Positions 34,207 to 43,919 of a DNA stretch of 45,998 nucleotides are shown here, in pieces; position 1 is the first letter of the stretch; the number at the start of each line of letters is the position of its first letter. Position numbers and translations under genes: made by a program. The notes under the pieces are model-generated. The model saw only the letters and a list, made by a program, of their open reading frames with translations. It was not told the DNA's origin and did no database searches. Location: NCBI GenBank assembly GCA_020061995.1, contig JAGUXE010000050.1, positions 1 through 45,998 of the forward strand. The letters run 5' to 3'. This DNA is from Ignavibacteriales bacterium (GTDB taxonomy: Bacteria > Bacteroidota > Ignavibacteria > Ignavibacteriales > Ignavibacteriaceae).

Positions 34207-35789
34207 TTTTCCTCCTTGAGAGGAATTCTTGAGTTGAAAAATTCCTTCTCTAACAAATTTTTATTTTCTAACCAACTGTCAACTAACTTGTTGAAAGTCC
34301 CCGGCACATCAAAAAGGTTGAATGAGAAAAGCGGATCTTTTTCTTTTATCCAATTACCTCTTATCCATTCATTATAAAATCCTTTTGATTCAATAAATAA
34401 TGTTATTTCATCATTTGTATTTCTATTCAAATTATATTGAAGCAAATAACTATCACCCGGATTTGTGACAAGGTAATTGCTATCATCAGCATCTATCATA
34501 TTGACAATCTCATTTCTTTCCAACCCCCGATAATCAATAATTTTATCTGGTTTAAGATTTTCTTTATTTAACCTTACGTCGGTTTCAGATGTATCGAATG
34601 CGATATAATCAATCATAATATTGTCCGGAAAAAAATTTAACCTGACGTTTATGTGTCCGTCCGAATCAACGGGTATTTCGGCGACAGAATATTTCCAATT
34701 GATTGGACCGGCATCCTGAAACTTTCCGACTTCCACCCACCGACTGTTTTTCCTGCATTCGATTGAAATGCCTGAAAACAGATCATAAACAGTTTTAAAT
34801 TGCATTGCATAAAATTTGTCTTCATTCATTTTTCTTGTCCATTCTAGGGCATTTAAACCCTGTGAACCGATAACAACATCATAAAGAAGAACAGTTGTGA
34901 GTAGAGTATTCCGATATTTAATCAACATTTTAACTTTATCTTTTCCGACAAAGGAATCGGATGAAAGTTCGATAAAATCTTTAGTAGGGTGATTGCGTAA
35001 TTCTAAAATTTTGTTTTCATCGCTTCTAAAGGACTGCTCATCATCCTTATAAAGAACTTTAGAGAGATTTTTGCCGGTGCTGGAACAAGCTTTGTAAATG
35101 GGTATCAAATCATCGACTTGGATAAACTTATCATCATTTGTTTGATATACTTTTGTTCCACTGGGATGAGTTACGGCAACAAGATTAAACTTATTTATAT
35201 AATGAGTTTCAAGAGCCTCATTCGTTATCTTTAAGTTTATTTCACCGGTCGAAGGAATATTATAATCAAGCATATCAAGATCTTTTTCTTCCAATTGCTG
35301 CGAAATAGATTTTGAAAAAAGCTCTGCTTGCAGTATATATCCTTCATCTGAAGGAACATAAACTGTCGGACAAGATCCGAAACAACATTTCGGGCAAAGC
35401 AGACAGTATCCAGCCATTATAGTTAATGGTGTACCGGTAAGAACACTCAATGCATCAGCAAAGCGCATTCCCCCCGAGGTTGTTTCAATATATTGAGTGA
35501 TAGCAACAATACTATCAAGTGAGATGAGTTTGTCTGATCTTATTAATGTCCCTTTATAGTCGAAAGCTATATATGGACCATGTAGATTATTATCCTTTAG
35601 GGTAAATCCTTCCGGAAAAATTAGGATGTTATTATTGCTTAGATATACTTTCGCCTGAATCGGATAGTGTTTAAGTGGCTGGAGGTTATCAGTGGTTACT
35701 TTGGCAACTTCATAGGTTGCCTGACAACCGGATATGATTACCAAGTAAAAGATTAATAGGGTGATGCTATAAAAAACAAATGATTTCAT
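34203..35789 (-). CDS. Cys-rich lipoprotein of the barrel operon
   Basis: This 528-residue protein has a lipoprotein signal ending at Cys22 (LVIISGCQ). A cluster of Cys at 129, 132, 135, 136 and 140 (CLLCPKCCFGSC, then PTVYV) precedes SDEGYILQAELFSKSISQQLEE. I recall the FGSCPT-type motif from uncharacterised proteins of this and related phyla but know no function. The C-terminal half is beta-rich (residues 270-460), with WVEVGKFQDAGPINWKYSV followed by a likely jelly-roll region. It is the first gene of the three-gene barrel operon, with AGAGGAATCT before its ATG at 35789. The Cys cluster could bind metal or form disulfides. Confidence 0.75.
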   Translation of the reverse strand: MKSFVFYSITLLIFYLVIISGCQATYEVAKVTTDNLQPLKHYPIQAKVYLSNNNILIFPEGFTLKDNNLHGPYIAFDYKGTLIRSDKLISLDSIVAITQYIETTSGGMRFADALSVLTGTPLTIMAGYCLLCPKCCFGSCPTVYVPSDEGYILQAELFSKSISQQLEEKDLDMLDYNIPSTGEINLKITNEALETHYINKFNLVAVTHPSGTKVYQTNDDKFIQVDDLIPIYKACSSTGKNLSKVLYKDDEQSFRSDENKILELRNHPTKDFIELSSDSFVGKDKVKMLIKYRNTLLTTVLLYDVVIGSQGLNALEWTRKMNEDKFYAMQFKTVYDLFSGISIECRKNSRWVEVGKFQDAGPINWKYSVAEIPVDSDGHINVRLNFFPDNIMIDYIAFDTSETDVRLNKENLKPDKIIDYRGLERNEIVNMIDADDSNYLVTNPGDSYLLQYNLNRNTNDEITLFIESKGFYNEWIRGNWIKEKDPLFSFNLFDVPGTFNKLVDSWLENKNLLEKEFFNSRIPLKEEK

Positions 35790-36014
35790 AGATTCCTCTT
35801 TTTGTTTGATAGAAAACTATGTTAATAAAGAAATAGATTTGTCACGAAATTGTAAAAAATCTGTCAGAATTTTACATGGTAAGTTATATCCATGAAAACA
35901 TATATCACGAGTTGATTCGCGCTCAACATTAAAACCTTCCCCCTCAACTCAATTTAAAGCCCTTTTATTGCTTTGTCATTTTCTATAATCAATTGCTTTT
36001 TCTAAAACTATCCC

Positions 36015-37133
36015 TCAATCGAGTACCTTTACTACAACAATAGTTTGATCATCATTTCTTCTGGTAAATTGGGTGTAATTTTCAACCTCATTCAAACAAT
36101 ATTCGGTGATTTGATTTGCTGTTCCTGATGCCGATAACAAAATATTTTCAAAACCTACTTCCCCAAGTTCAATCCCATCTTTATTTGTAGCTTCTGTGAT
36201 TCCGTCACTAAATAAGCAAAATAAATCTCCCGTTTTTAACGTGAGTGCTTCGGATTGAAGTTTTTCTTCAAAAGAGTTCCTAAAATTTCTGTTTATCATA
36301 ATCCCTGCAGGTTTTATAATATTAACATTATTCTCTCTTATATGTATCAAAGGTAAATGTCCTGCGCGTGAGATATCAACACTTCTTTTTTCTAAATCAA
36401 ATAACATTGCGGATGCTGTGATAAATGATGATTTATCCAAATCATTAATCAAATACTTTTGAATAATGGTTAATACATCTCGAGATGAATTTATGCTTTT
36501 AACTGATGCGGTTAATACCGATTGCATCTTCTGAACAAATAGAGCAGCAGCCATACCTTTATCACAAACATCGGCGATGAGTACCGCAATTTTTGTTGGA
36601 CTTATGATCAAGTAATCATAATAATCTCCTCCGACAATTCTGGAAGGGAGCATCTTACCGAATATATCAAGTCCCTTAAAATCCGGTGAATTCTGAGGCA
36701 ATGAATTTTTCTGTACAAGACTTGCTTTCTTTACATCATTCTCAATATCCTTCATGTTTTGTTGGATTTTTTCGGAGTGTTTCAGTGTGTTTTTTATTCT
36801 TATTATCAGTTCTTGAAGATTGAAGGGCTTAGATATATAATCATCTGCGCCATAAGTGAGACCATCTATTTTTGATTTATTGTCGGCAAGACTTGTTAGC
36901 ATAAAAATTGGGAAGAGGTATTCTTCTCTTTTAAGCATTTCACAAATCTCAAAACCTTTCATTGATGGCAGCATAACATCAAGTAAAAGTAAGTCCGGTT
37001 CAATACTTTTTGCCAGCTTATAACCCTCCAAACCATCCGATGCAGTAACCACATCAAGACCATTATACTTCAATGCGGCTGAAAGTCCAATAAGAATCGC
37101 CGGATCATCTTCAATTAATAAAATCTTTTTCAT
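36015..37133 (-). CDS. Response regulator with PP2C (SpoIIE/RsbU-type) phosphatase output
   Basis: This 372-residue protein has a REC receiver domain (1-120) with D9-D10, phosphoacceptor D52 in LLLLDVMLP and K102 in DDYISKPF. A helical linker follows to about 150. The PP2C-like phosphatase domain holds metal sites in RIVGGDYYDY and IADVCDKGMAAAL and the late FCLFSDGITEA. Such proteins dephosphorylate anti-sigma-factor antagonists in partner-switching stress pathways, with activity set by receiver phosphorylation. No kinase, STAS or anti-sigma partner is in the window. It stands alone, with 225 and 161 bases of spacer on its sides. Confidence 0.92.
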   Translation of the reverse strand: MKKILLIEDDPAILIGLSAALKYNGLDVVTASDGLEGYKLAKSIEPDLLLLDVMLPSMKGFEICEMLKREEYLFPIFMLTSLADNKSKIDGLTYGADDYISKPFNLQELIIRIKNTLKHSEKIQQNMKDIENDVKKASLVQKNSLPQNSPDFKGLDIFGKMLPSRIVGGDYYDYLIISPTKIAVLIADVCDKGMAAALFVQKMQSVLTASVKSINSSRDVLTIIQKYLINDLDKSSFITASAMLFDLEKRSVDISRAGHLPLIHIRENNVNIIKPAGIMINRNFRNSFEEKLQSEALTLKTGDLFCLFSDGITEATNKDGIELGEVGFENILLSASGTANQITEYCLNEVENYTQFTRRNDDQTIVVVKVLD

Positions 37134-37294
37134 GGTATTTGGTCACTTTCTTAAAACTTAAAATGAATTTACTCCCGAAATCAACTTTAGATTTTGCTAA
37201 AGCAATTAAGCGTTCAGCATGATTATAATGCCCATTGTCAATGAAAGTGCTAGTCTTGCCTTCATAGTTTTTGTCTATTTCTTTTGTGTGATCG

Positions 37295-37540
37295 TTATCT
37301 CATCAACACCATCTTCTTAGTTTCAATAAAACTTCCAGCTTGCAAACGGTAAAAATATATTCCCGATGATAAACCTGATGCATCAAATTTAACTTCGTAA
37401 GTGCCTGGTTCTTTTTCTTCGTTTACGAGTGTGGTTACTTCTCCCCCGAGTATGTCAAAAACAGTAAGTTTAACATTACTGAACGCTGAAGGCTGATAAC
37501 TGATAACTGTTATTGGGTTAAACGGGTTCGGGTAGTTTTG
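37295..37540 (-). repeat. Dispersed sorting-domain repeat, copy B
   Basis: Partner of 30238-30483 in the same orientation, 246 bases, about 91% identical, no gaps. Recombination between the two copies would delete or circularise the intervening 7 kb, including the barrel operon and the response regulator. Confidence 0.7.
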
Positions 37541-38866
37541 TTGTAATGAAAATACTTCCGGTAAGCCGATTTCAATTGATTCATTTAATTCGAAATATTT
37601 ATATGAGCCGTCATAATCAATTTGTTTTATTCTGTATTTATATATGCCACCCGGCGGATTCATATCTATGTATGAATAATATTGGAGTTCGGTTGTACTC
37701 CCTTTCCCTTCAACAAATCCTATTCGCTCCCAAAGTTGATCCCCGTTTTCTTTATTAATATTTATTATCATTCTTTCAATATCAAAACCTTTGTTGTTTG
37801 TTTCGGTTGATGTTGACCAGGAAATTGAAACTGAACTCTGTAGTCTTTCTATGCTTAATCCAATTAACTCCACTGGAATTATCACTCCTGTAGGTCTATA
37901 AACCGCCACACCACCATTCGAATTACTCAGACCGGTATTAAATACCATCCACAAATTATCCTGCTGATCGAAACAAAGACTGCTTATTGTAGCTCCGATT
38001 GGAATCGGTGAATTCGTTTGATCAAAGGTTGTAAAAGTTGAACCGTCAAATTTATATAATTTTGAATATGCACCAATCCATACATTGTTCTGTCGGTCAA
38101 TTGCTAAAGATATTGCTTCAATTGCATTATAGTTCGTAGAAGTTCCATCTTTCCATTTTACTAATCCACCCCAACCAGCCAAGCCACAAGCAACCCAAAT
38201 TGTACCCGTTAAGTCTATTTTGATGTCTGTTGGATAAGCACCAAAATTTCCAGAGTAGAATGCATAATTATTACCGTCAAATTTAGTTAATTTATCAGGG
38301 GCAGTCATCCAGATGTTATTATTTGAATCTACCGTTGCAAGGTCACCATAATATGCATAATAAATGTATGCGGTATAATTTGACCAGATTGAATCCCCAT
38401 CAAACTTTGTCAAATAACAAGTTGGAGGAGTACCGCTTGATAATATCCATTTATTGTTACTTGAGTCGACAATTATCGATTTTATATTGTTGCTCGGCAG
38501 AGGTGAATTCTCAGTATTAAATAGACTCCAAGAAGTACCATCATAACGCAACAAACCTAAACTTCCTCCATTGATAACATGACTTTGGGTCCATATCACA
38601 CCTTCCCTATCAGCCTGCACAACGAAAAACCTGCTACCCGGAGAATTACCGATTTGATTACTATATGTAGTCCAATTTATTCCGTCTGTTTTTACGAGTC
38701 CGCTATCAGTAGCAATCCATTTATTGTTGAATTTGTCGACCGCAATATCATTTGCAATTGTGGTTTTTAAGGGAGAATTAGTTGGAGTAAAAACAAGCCA
38801 TTCCGCTGAAGATTGGGAAAACAGAATAGTTGTTAAAACCAAGAAATGAAAAAAGAATTTATACAT
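37295..38866 (-). CDS. Secreted two-component-propeller-like protein with T9SS-type sorting domain
   Basis: This 523-residue protein has a signal peptide (MYKFFFHFLVLTTILFSQSS). About seven repeats of the reg_prop/propeller type follow (DKFNNKWIATDSGLVKTDG, SNNKWILSSG, NNVWIGAYSKLYKFDGS). A fibronectin-like stretch lies at about 330-430 (SWSTSTETNNKGFDIER), and the C-terminal sorting domain includes LQQNYPNPFNPIT and ETKKMVLMR. The propeller resembles the sensor domains of hybrid two-component systems, but no kinase follows, so it is a secreted surface protein. The ATG at 38866 has TAGGAGTTATTAAA upstream. The sorting-domain DNA is nearly identical to copy A. Confidence 0.85.
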   Translation of the reverse strand: MYKFFFHFLVLTTILFSQSSAEWLVFTPTNSPLKTTIANDIAVDKFNNKWIATDSGLVKTDGINWTTYSNQIGNSPGSRFFVVQADREGVIWTQSHVINGGSLGLLRYDGTSWSLFNTENSPLPSNNIKSIIVDSSNNKWILSSGTPPTCYLTKFDGDSIWSNYTAYIYYAYYGDLATVDSNNNIWMTAPDKLTKFDGNNYAFYSGNFGAYPTDIKIDLTGTIWVACGLAGWGGLVKWKDGTSTNYNAIEAISLAIDRQNNVWIGAYSKLYKFDGSTFTTFDQTNSPIPIGATISSLCFDQQDNLWMVFNTGLSNSNGGVAVYRPTGVIIPVELIGLSIERLQSSVSISWSTSTETNNKGFDIERMIININKENGDQLWERIGFVEGKGSTTELQYYSYIDMNPPGGIYKYRIKQIDYDGSYKYFELNESIEIGLPEVFSLQQNYPNPFNPITVISYQPSAFSNVKLTVFDILGGEVTTLVNEEKEPGTYEVKFDASGLSSGIYFYRLQAGSFIETKKMVLMR

Positions 38867-38877
38867 TTTAATAACTC

Positions 38878-41106
38878 CTATCTAATTAATATCATCTTCT
38901 TAGTCTCAATAAAACTCCCTGCTTCTAAACGGTAAAAATATATTCCCGATGATAAACTCGTTGCATCAAACTTCACTTCATATTTACCAGCGATTTTCTC
39001 TTCGTTAACAAGTGTTGTTACTTCTTTACCGAGTAAATCGTATATCTTCAAAGTGGTAAATCCTTTTTCTTTAATCTGATAGGTTATCGTGGTTGTTGGG
39101 TTAAAGGGATTTGGGAAATTCTGAACAAGATGGTATGAAAAATCTTCCTTAACTAAATCATCATTAATATCTGTAATTAAAAAAGTTGTATGAAGAAGAG
39201 TCATTCCCTCGCCAGCTACCCAAACATGAAATCGATTCCCTGCCTGAAAAGAAGCAATTGAAAATAGAGGCTTTTGTGTAAATGTGGTTTCAACAAATCC
39301 TAATGAGCTTCCTTCATAGAATTTAAATAATGCTCCATCGAAACCTGCTACAAGTATCACAAATTTATTGTTATGATCCTTACCTAAAATTAATAGATCC
39401 ATAGACTGATTAGAAAAAGGTTTATTGACGGTGGTCCATATATTTCCACCATCAGTCGTAAATTTCATGGTTTTTTGTTGACCATCACTTAAGGCAAACC
39501 AGCCGTATAAAGAATCAACAAAATCAAATGCTGAATAAAGAGTCCCAAACATAATAGGATTAAGCTCCCAAGTTTTTGCAGTATCTCTTGACAGCCAAAC
39601 GCCTTGTTGATTCACAAACCACAAATTGGAGTTGTCGGTAAATTTCAATTTAAAATATGATGAAATAAACTGTTGATTAGTAATGGGATATTTTTTCCAA
39701 CTCAAGCCCCCATCAGTTGTAACATAATTATAAGTTGTGTCATTCAAGGTTTCTGTAACTTCGTAAAGCACTCCAATGTTATGATCAAGAAATTTTATTC
39801 CTCTTATATATTGAATTTTATCATCAACTTTAAATACTGACCAAGAATTTCCTCCATCATTGGTTTTATAGATAGAACCATATCCGACTACCCATACATT
39901 TAAGCTATCGAGTATATCTATTCCGGAAAACTGAGAATTTCCTTCTTTGGAAATAATCCATGAATATCCTCCATCAGTAGTTTTATATATATGTTCGCCG
40001 ATTGCCATTCCATTATTTTCATCAGCAAAGTCAATTTTCCAAAATTTTCCTCTTAATGAAGTTCTTTTTCTAAACCAGCTTGCACCACCATTTGTTGTTT
40101 TCCATAAATCGTTTCCCGCAATGAATCCATTATTTTCGTCAAGAAAAAATATTTTTGAAATACTGGGATATTGATCTCCAACATGGCTAATTTGCCAATT
40201 TTCACCACCATCATTAGAATAAATAACTTTACCATTTTGAGTGACTGCATAAATATGATTAGCATCTAAAGTATGAATAGACTGTATATGATTATCAGAG
40301 AATTGTTCAGAGTATTTCTCAACCCAACTTATTCCTCCGTCCGTTGTTTTATATAATTTGTTATATTCAAGACCTAACCAACCAACTCTATCATTTGTAA
40401 AGTGAAATGTGTGTGGAATAAATGGCAACCCACACCACAATGTATCCCAAGTAAATCCATTATCTAATGATTGTAAGAAAAAAGAAACAGAATCGGAAAT
40501 TATCCCTGCATTCTTTGCTGAATGACTGGAACCTAATGCAATAATCTTGTCGGATAGATTTTGAAATTGAATTATATCTCCATAAGCTGCCAACAAACAA
40601 CCATTCCAATATTTGGGGATATCATAAACCGGCTGCCAATTTCCGGATGAAGTATTGTACCTTTCGATAGCAAAATCTAACCATGCATTCGATACTTCGT
40701 TAGATTTAAGAAACTCAGTATAAGAAAGAGGAAGAAAATCTATAGCCACTGACATATTTATGTATAGGGGACTCCAATTTAAACCGCCATCGTTTGTAAC
40801 CACAAAATGAATTGTATCTCCAATAACAGAATGAGGCGAAATGGCATAACCGGTTTTATCATCTAAAAACTTAATCTTTGAAAAAATATTTCGTTGAAAA
40901 TGATTTGCAATTTCCCAAGAGTTTCCACTATCAGTACTTATCAAAATACTACCGCCAGTATTAACGAAAAATCCTTTGTTCTCGTTTAAAAAGACCATAT
41001 CGCTAATATAATCAGAGGGAAAATCCGGGTATCTGAGTTCCCATTGGGATAGTACATTGGGACACAGAAAAAATATGAAAATCACGAATGAACTTCTTAG
41101 TAACAC
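38878..41106 (-). CDS. Large secreted BNR/YCF48-like repeat protein with T9SS-type sorting domain
   Basis: This 742-residue protein has the signal sequence MLLRSSFVIFIFFLCPNVLSQ. Many repeats of the BNR/YCF48-like type follow (LISTDSGNSWEIA, YKTTDGGISWVEKY, IYKTNDGGNSWSVFK). The C-terminal sorting domain is LVQNFPNPFNPTT, TLVNEEKIAGKYEV, GIYFYRLEAGSF. The start is GTG at 41106, with the strong site GGAGGAGATCTATA upstream. The stop of the small gene at 41106-41324 overlaps this start, so the two are probably coupled. It is likely surface-exposed; its ligand is unknown. The sorting domain is more diverged in DNA than copies A and B. Confidence 0.85.
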   Translation of the reverse strand: MLLRSSFVIFIFFLCPNVLSQWELRYPDFPSDYISDMVFLNENKGFFVNTGGSILISTDSGNSWEIANHFQRNIFSKIKFLDDKTGYAISPHSVIGDTIHFVVTNDGGLNWSPLYINMSVAIDFLPLSYTEFLKSNEVSNAWLDFAIERYNTSSGNWQPVYDIPKYWNGCLLAAYGDIIQFQNLSDKIIALGSSHSAKNAGIISDSVSFFLQSLDNGFTWDTLWCGLPFIPHTFHFTNDRVGWLGLEYNKLYKTTDGGISWVEKYSEQFSDNHIQSIHTLDANHIYAVTQNGKVIYSNDGGENWQISHVGDQYPSISKIFFLDENNGFIAGNDLWKTTNGGASWFRKRTSLRGKFWKIDFADENNGMAIGEHIYKTTDGGYSWIISKEGNSQFSGIDILDSLNVWVVGYGSIYKTNDGGNSWSVFKVDDKIQYIRGIKFLDHNIGVLYEVTETLNDTTYNYVTTDGGLSWKKYPITNQQFISSYFKLKFTDNSNLWFVNQQGVWLSRDTAKTWELNPIMFGTLYSAFDFVDSLYGWFALSDGQQKTMKFTTDGGNIWTTVNKPFSNQSMDLLILGKDHNNKFVILVAGFDGALFKFYEGSSLGFVETTFTQKPLFSIASFQAGNRFHVWVAGEGMTLLHTTFLITDINDDLVKEDFSYHLVQNFPNPFNPTTTITYQIKEKGFTTLKIYDLLGKEVTTLVNEEKIAGKYEVKFDATSLSSGIYFYRLEAGSFIETKKMILIR

Positions 41107-41324
41107 TATAGATCTCCTCCATAATTAACACCAATTTTAAAGTGCCGTAAGTGATTAGTACTGTTAGTACTTGTCGCGGTGTATGCGTAAGTGCTGCTTC
41201 TGTAAAATAAATGCGTTGTGCTTGTTGAGTCTTCAAAACCAATTAATGAATGAAACGATGGGACATAGTTTTGAGAAAAGATTTGAACTGATAGAACAAG
41301 AAGGAATATGATTGAAGCTTTCAT
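41106..41324 (-). CDS. Small secreted protein, coupled to the BNR-repeat gene
   Basis: This 72-residue product has a signal peptide (MKASIIFLLVLSVQIFSQ). The short mature part is rich in Ser and Thr (GFEDSTSTTHLFYRSSTYAY) and ends VNYGGDL. The ATG at 41324 has TTAAGGGGACTT upstream, which supports translation. Its TAG overlaps the GTG of the next gene, and the ribosome site of that gene lies within its last codons. It could be a real small exported protein, a leader for its neighbour, or the truncated head of a larger secreted protein. I recognise no family. Confidence 0.6.
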   Translation of the reverse strand: MKASIIFLLVLSVQIFSQNYVPSFHSLIGFEDSTSTTHLFYRSSTYAYTATSTNSTNHLRHFKIGVNYGGDL

Positions 41325-41460
41325 AAAGTCCCCTTAATCAATAATTTACTTTTCAAAACTTACTGAAACATTTTTGAATTGTAAAGCTAAAATATCTTAA
41401 TAATAGCCTTAAAATTAAGGAAACAGTCTAATAAAAAGTGGTTATTATCTTATTTTGTTC

Positions 41461-42837
41461 TTAAACTGTCCGCGAATATCGGGCTGTATCTTCTTTCCTT
41501 TCGATATAACCGTCAAAGTTAATAGCTATATTTCGAATCAATAATCTCCCCATATCTGAAATTGTAATAAGATCTCCGTTGATTGAAGCGAGCTCATCAT
41601 CAATCATTTCTTTGAGATTTTCCAATCCATTTTTGAAATAAGTTTTGAAATCGATACTGAATTTCTGCTCGACATCTTTCATATTAAGTTCGAAGTCGCA
41701 CATTATTTTCATAATAACGTGACGACGGAGAATATCGTCATCATTTAATAGATAACCTTTAGCGGTTGGAATTTCACCGTTATCAAGAGCGTTGTAGTAT
41801 TCTTTTTCAGTTCTTACATTTTGTGCATAAACTCTTTGGAGCTGGCTGATTGCAGTCATTCCAAAGGCATAAAGATCGGCACCGGCACGTGTGCTGTATC
41901 CTTGAAAATTTCTGTGAAGTTTTTTCTCGCGAAGTGCGATTGATAATTCATCATCAGGTTTACCAAAATGATCCATACCAAGGAAATCATATCCGGCACC
42001 GGTCAATTTTTCGATCGTCATTTTTAAGATTTCAAGTTTCTCTTCAGCCAATGGAAGGTCTTCGGGATGAATTAATGCCATATGTTTTTTCATCCACGGA
42101 ACATGCGCATAATTAAATACGGCAATTCTATCCGGAGAAATATCGATTATTTTATCTACAGTCTCCTCAAATGTTTTAACTGATTGGAAAGGTAAACCGT
42201 AAATTAAATCAAGATTGATACTTTGAAATCCAAGTTCTCTGACCCATTGAACTGTTTGCCGGGTAATTTCTTCAGATTGAACCCTGTTTGTGGCTTTTTG
42301 AACTTTATCATTAAAGTCCTGAACCCCCATACTGATTCGGTTAAAACCGTTATTGCGCAATGCTTCAAGATGTTCTCTTGTTAAACCGCGGGGATCAATT
42401 TCGCAGCCGTTTTCGGAATCGTCTATAAACGGAAAAGAAGTTTTTATGTAAGAAGCGAGGTCATTTATTTCATCGGGATTAAGGTGAGTCGGTGTTCCGC
42501 CTCCCCAATGGAGTTGTGTAACTTTTCTTTCAACATGGATATAACTTCTTAAGAGATCAATCTCTTTTTTTACATAATTGACATACTCTTTAACTCTGTC
42601 TCGATTACGTGTTATAATCATATTACAACCGCAGAAATAGCAGAGAGTATCACAATAAGGAAGATGAAAATAGAGTGATAAATCGGATAAATTATCTCCG
42701 TAATTTGTTTTTACAATTTCATCAAGAAGCTTTCCGGAATTAAATTCCTCGTTAAATTGCGGTGCGGTTGGATAACTTGTGTAGCGTGGACCGGGTCTAT
42801 CATACTTTTTGAATTTGGTTAAATCTAAATTAAACAT
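41461..42837 (-). CDS. hemN: Oxygen-independent coproporphyrinogen III dehydrogenase
   Basis: This 458-residue radical-SAM enzyme decarboxylates coproporphyrinogen III to protoporphyrinogen IX without oxygen. The iron-sulfur motif is YFHLPYCDTLCYFCGC, with C62, C66 and C69 as CxxxCxxC and the adjacent C71 typical of true HemN. The N-terminal YDRPGPRYTSYPTAPQF, the HWGGGTPTHL loop, EIDPRG and GLPFQ also match HemN rather than HemW. The start codon has AAGGAGTATCG upstream, 9 bases after the hemE stop. It is the last gene of the heme operon. Its product would be oxidised by the hemG product encoded at 25.6 kb. Confidence 0.95.
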   Translation of the reverse strand: MFNLDLTKFKKYDRPGPRYTSYPTAPQFNEEFNSGKLLDEIVKTNYGDNLSDLSLYFHLPYCDTLCYFCGCNMIITRNRDRVKEYVNYVKKEIDLLRSYIHVERKVTQLHWGGGTPTHLNPDEINDLASYIKTSFPFIDDSENGCEIDPRGLTREHLEALRNNGFNRISMGVQDFNDKVQKATNRVQSEEITRQTVQWVRELGFQSINLDLIYGLPFQSVKTFEETVDKIIDISPDRIAVFNYAHVPWMKKHMALIHPEDLPLAEEKLEILKMTIEKLTGAGYDFLGMDHFGKPDDELSIALREKKLHRNFQGYSTRAGADLYAFGMTAISQLQRVYAQNVRTEKEYYNALDNGEIPTAKGYLLNDDDILRRHVIMKIMCDFELNMKDVEQKFSIDFKTYFKNGLENLKEMIDDELASINGDLITISDMGRLLIRNIAINFDGYIERKEDTARYSRTV

Positions 42838-42846
42838 CGATACTCC

Positions 42847-43908
42847 TTATTTCTTTCCGCTTTTGTGAAATGCGGGAGAAAGTTCTTTAACAAAATTTAC
42901 AAGAGCTTTTACATTATCGGGATTAATATCCGGCAGAACACCATGTCCGAGATTAAAAATGTGTCCATTCCCTTTACCAAAAGATTTTAATACCCGTTTA
43001 ACTTCAGCTTTAATTTTATCCCGGGAAGCATATAAAACTGTAGGATCAAGATTTCCTTGAAGTGCTACACGTTTACCGACTTCTTTTCTAACATCGCCAA
43101 GATCCATTGTCCAATCGAGCCCAAGAACATCCGCACCGGATTTGGCAAGTTTTTTAATTGCGTAATGAACCCCTTTCGCAAAGACAATTACTGGTTCATC
43201 TTTTTTCTTTACAAGTGAAATTACTTTCTCAATGTAGTTTAGTGAGAATTCTTTAAAATCTTCAGGCGCCAAAATTCCGCCCCAAGTGTCAAAAATTTGA
43301 ATAGCGTCTGCACCGGCAGAGATTTGTGCAGATAGATAATCTGCCACTGCAACAGAAATTTGATCAAGTAGAGAATGAGCAAGTTTCGGATTATTATAAA
43401 TCATTTTCTTTATTTCAGAAAAGTTTTTTGAACCGCGTCCTTCAACCATGTAGGTCAATAAAGTCCATGGGGAGCCGGAAAAACCTATAAGTGGAACTCT
43501 TCCTTGTAATTCTTTTTTTGTAAGAGCGATTGCATCCAGCACATATTTCAAATCGACTGTCGGATCAATTTGTTTAAGTTGTTTTGCCCCTTCTTCGTCT
43601 CTTATCGGGTGGTGGAATATCGGTCCTTTTCCTTCGTGCATTTCGAGGAACATTCCCATTGCTTCGGGAACAACAAGAATATCAGAAAAGATAATCGCAG
43701 CATCAACACCAATTAAATCAATTGGTTGAAGAGTAACTTCGGCGGCGAGCTCGGGAGTTTTGCACATTGTAAGGAAGTCATATTTAGTTCTTACCGCACG
43801 ATACTCAGGCATATATCTTCCTGCCTGCCGCATAATCCAGATTGGAGTTCGTTCAACATCTTTGCGTTTACATGCACGCAGAAAAAGATCATTTTTTAAT
43901 TTCGACAC
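42847..43908 (-). CDS. hemE: Uroporphyrinogen decarboxylase
   Basis: This 353-residue enzyme converts uroporphyrinogen III to coproporphyrinogen III. The substrate-binding N-terminus RTPIWIMRQAGRYMPEYR is intact. Further family marks are IFSDILVVPEAMGM, GFSGSPWTLLTYMVEGRGSKNF, IFDTWGGILAPEDF, and the late GNGHIFNLGHGVLPDINPDN. The start is GTG at 43908 with AAGAGGAGCTATT upstream. It begins 11 bases after the stop of the TetR-HemD fusion gene, whose product supplies its substrate. Confidence 0.95.
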   Translation of the reverse strand: MSKLKNDLFLRACKRKDVERTPIWIMRQAGRYMPEYRAVRTKYDFLTMCKTPELAAEVTLQPIDLIGVDAAIIFSDILVVPEAMGMFLEMHEGKGPIFHHPIRDEEGAKQLKQIDPTVDLKYVLDAIALTKKELQGRVPLIGFSGSPWTLLTYMVEGRGSKNFSEIKKMIYNNPKLAHSLLDQISVAVADYLSAQISAGADAIQIFDTWGGILAPEDFKEFSLNYIEKVISLVKKKDEPVIVFAKGVHYAIKKLAKSGADVLGLDWTMDLGDVRKEVGKRVALQGNLDPTVLYASRDKIKAEVKRVLKSFGKGNGHIFNLGHGVLPDINPDNVKALVNFVKELSPAFHKSGKK

Positions 43909-43919
43909 AATAGCTCCTC

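Noticed and set aside
41407..41420. Palindrome ccttaaaattaagg after hemN as a terminator
   Set aside because: Weak AT-rich stem of six pairs without a T-run; not enough to call a terminator.
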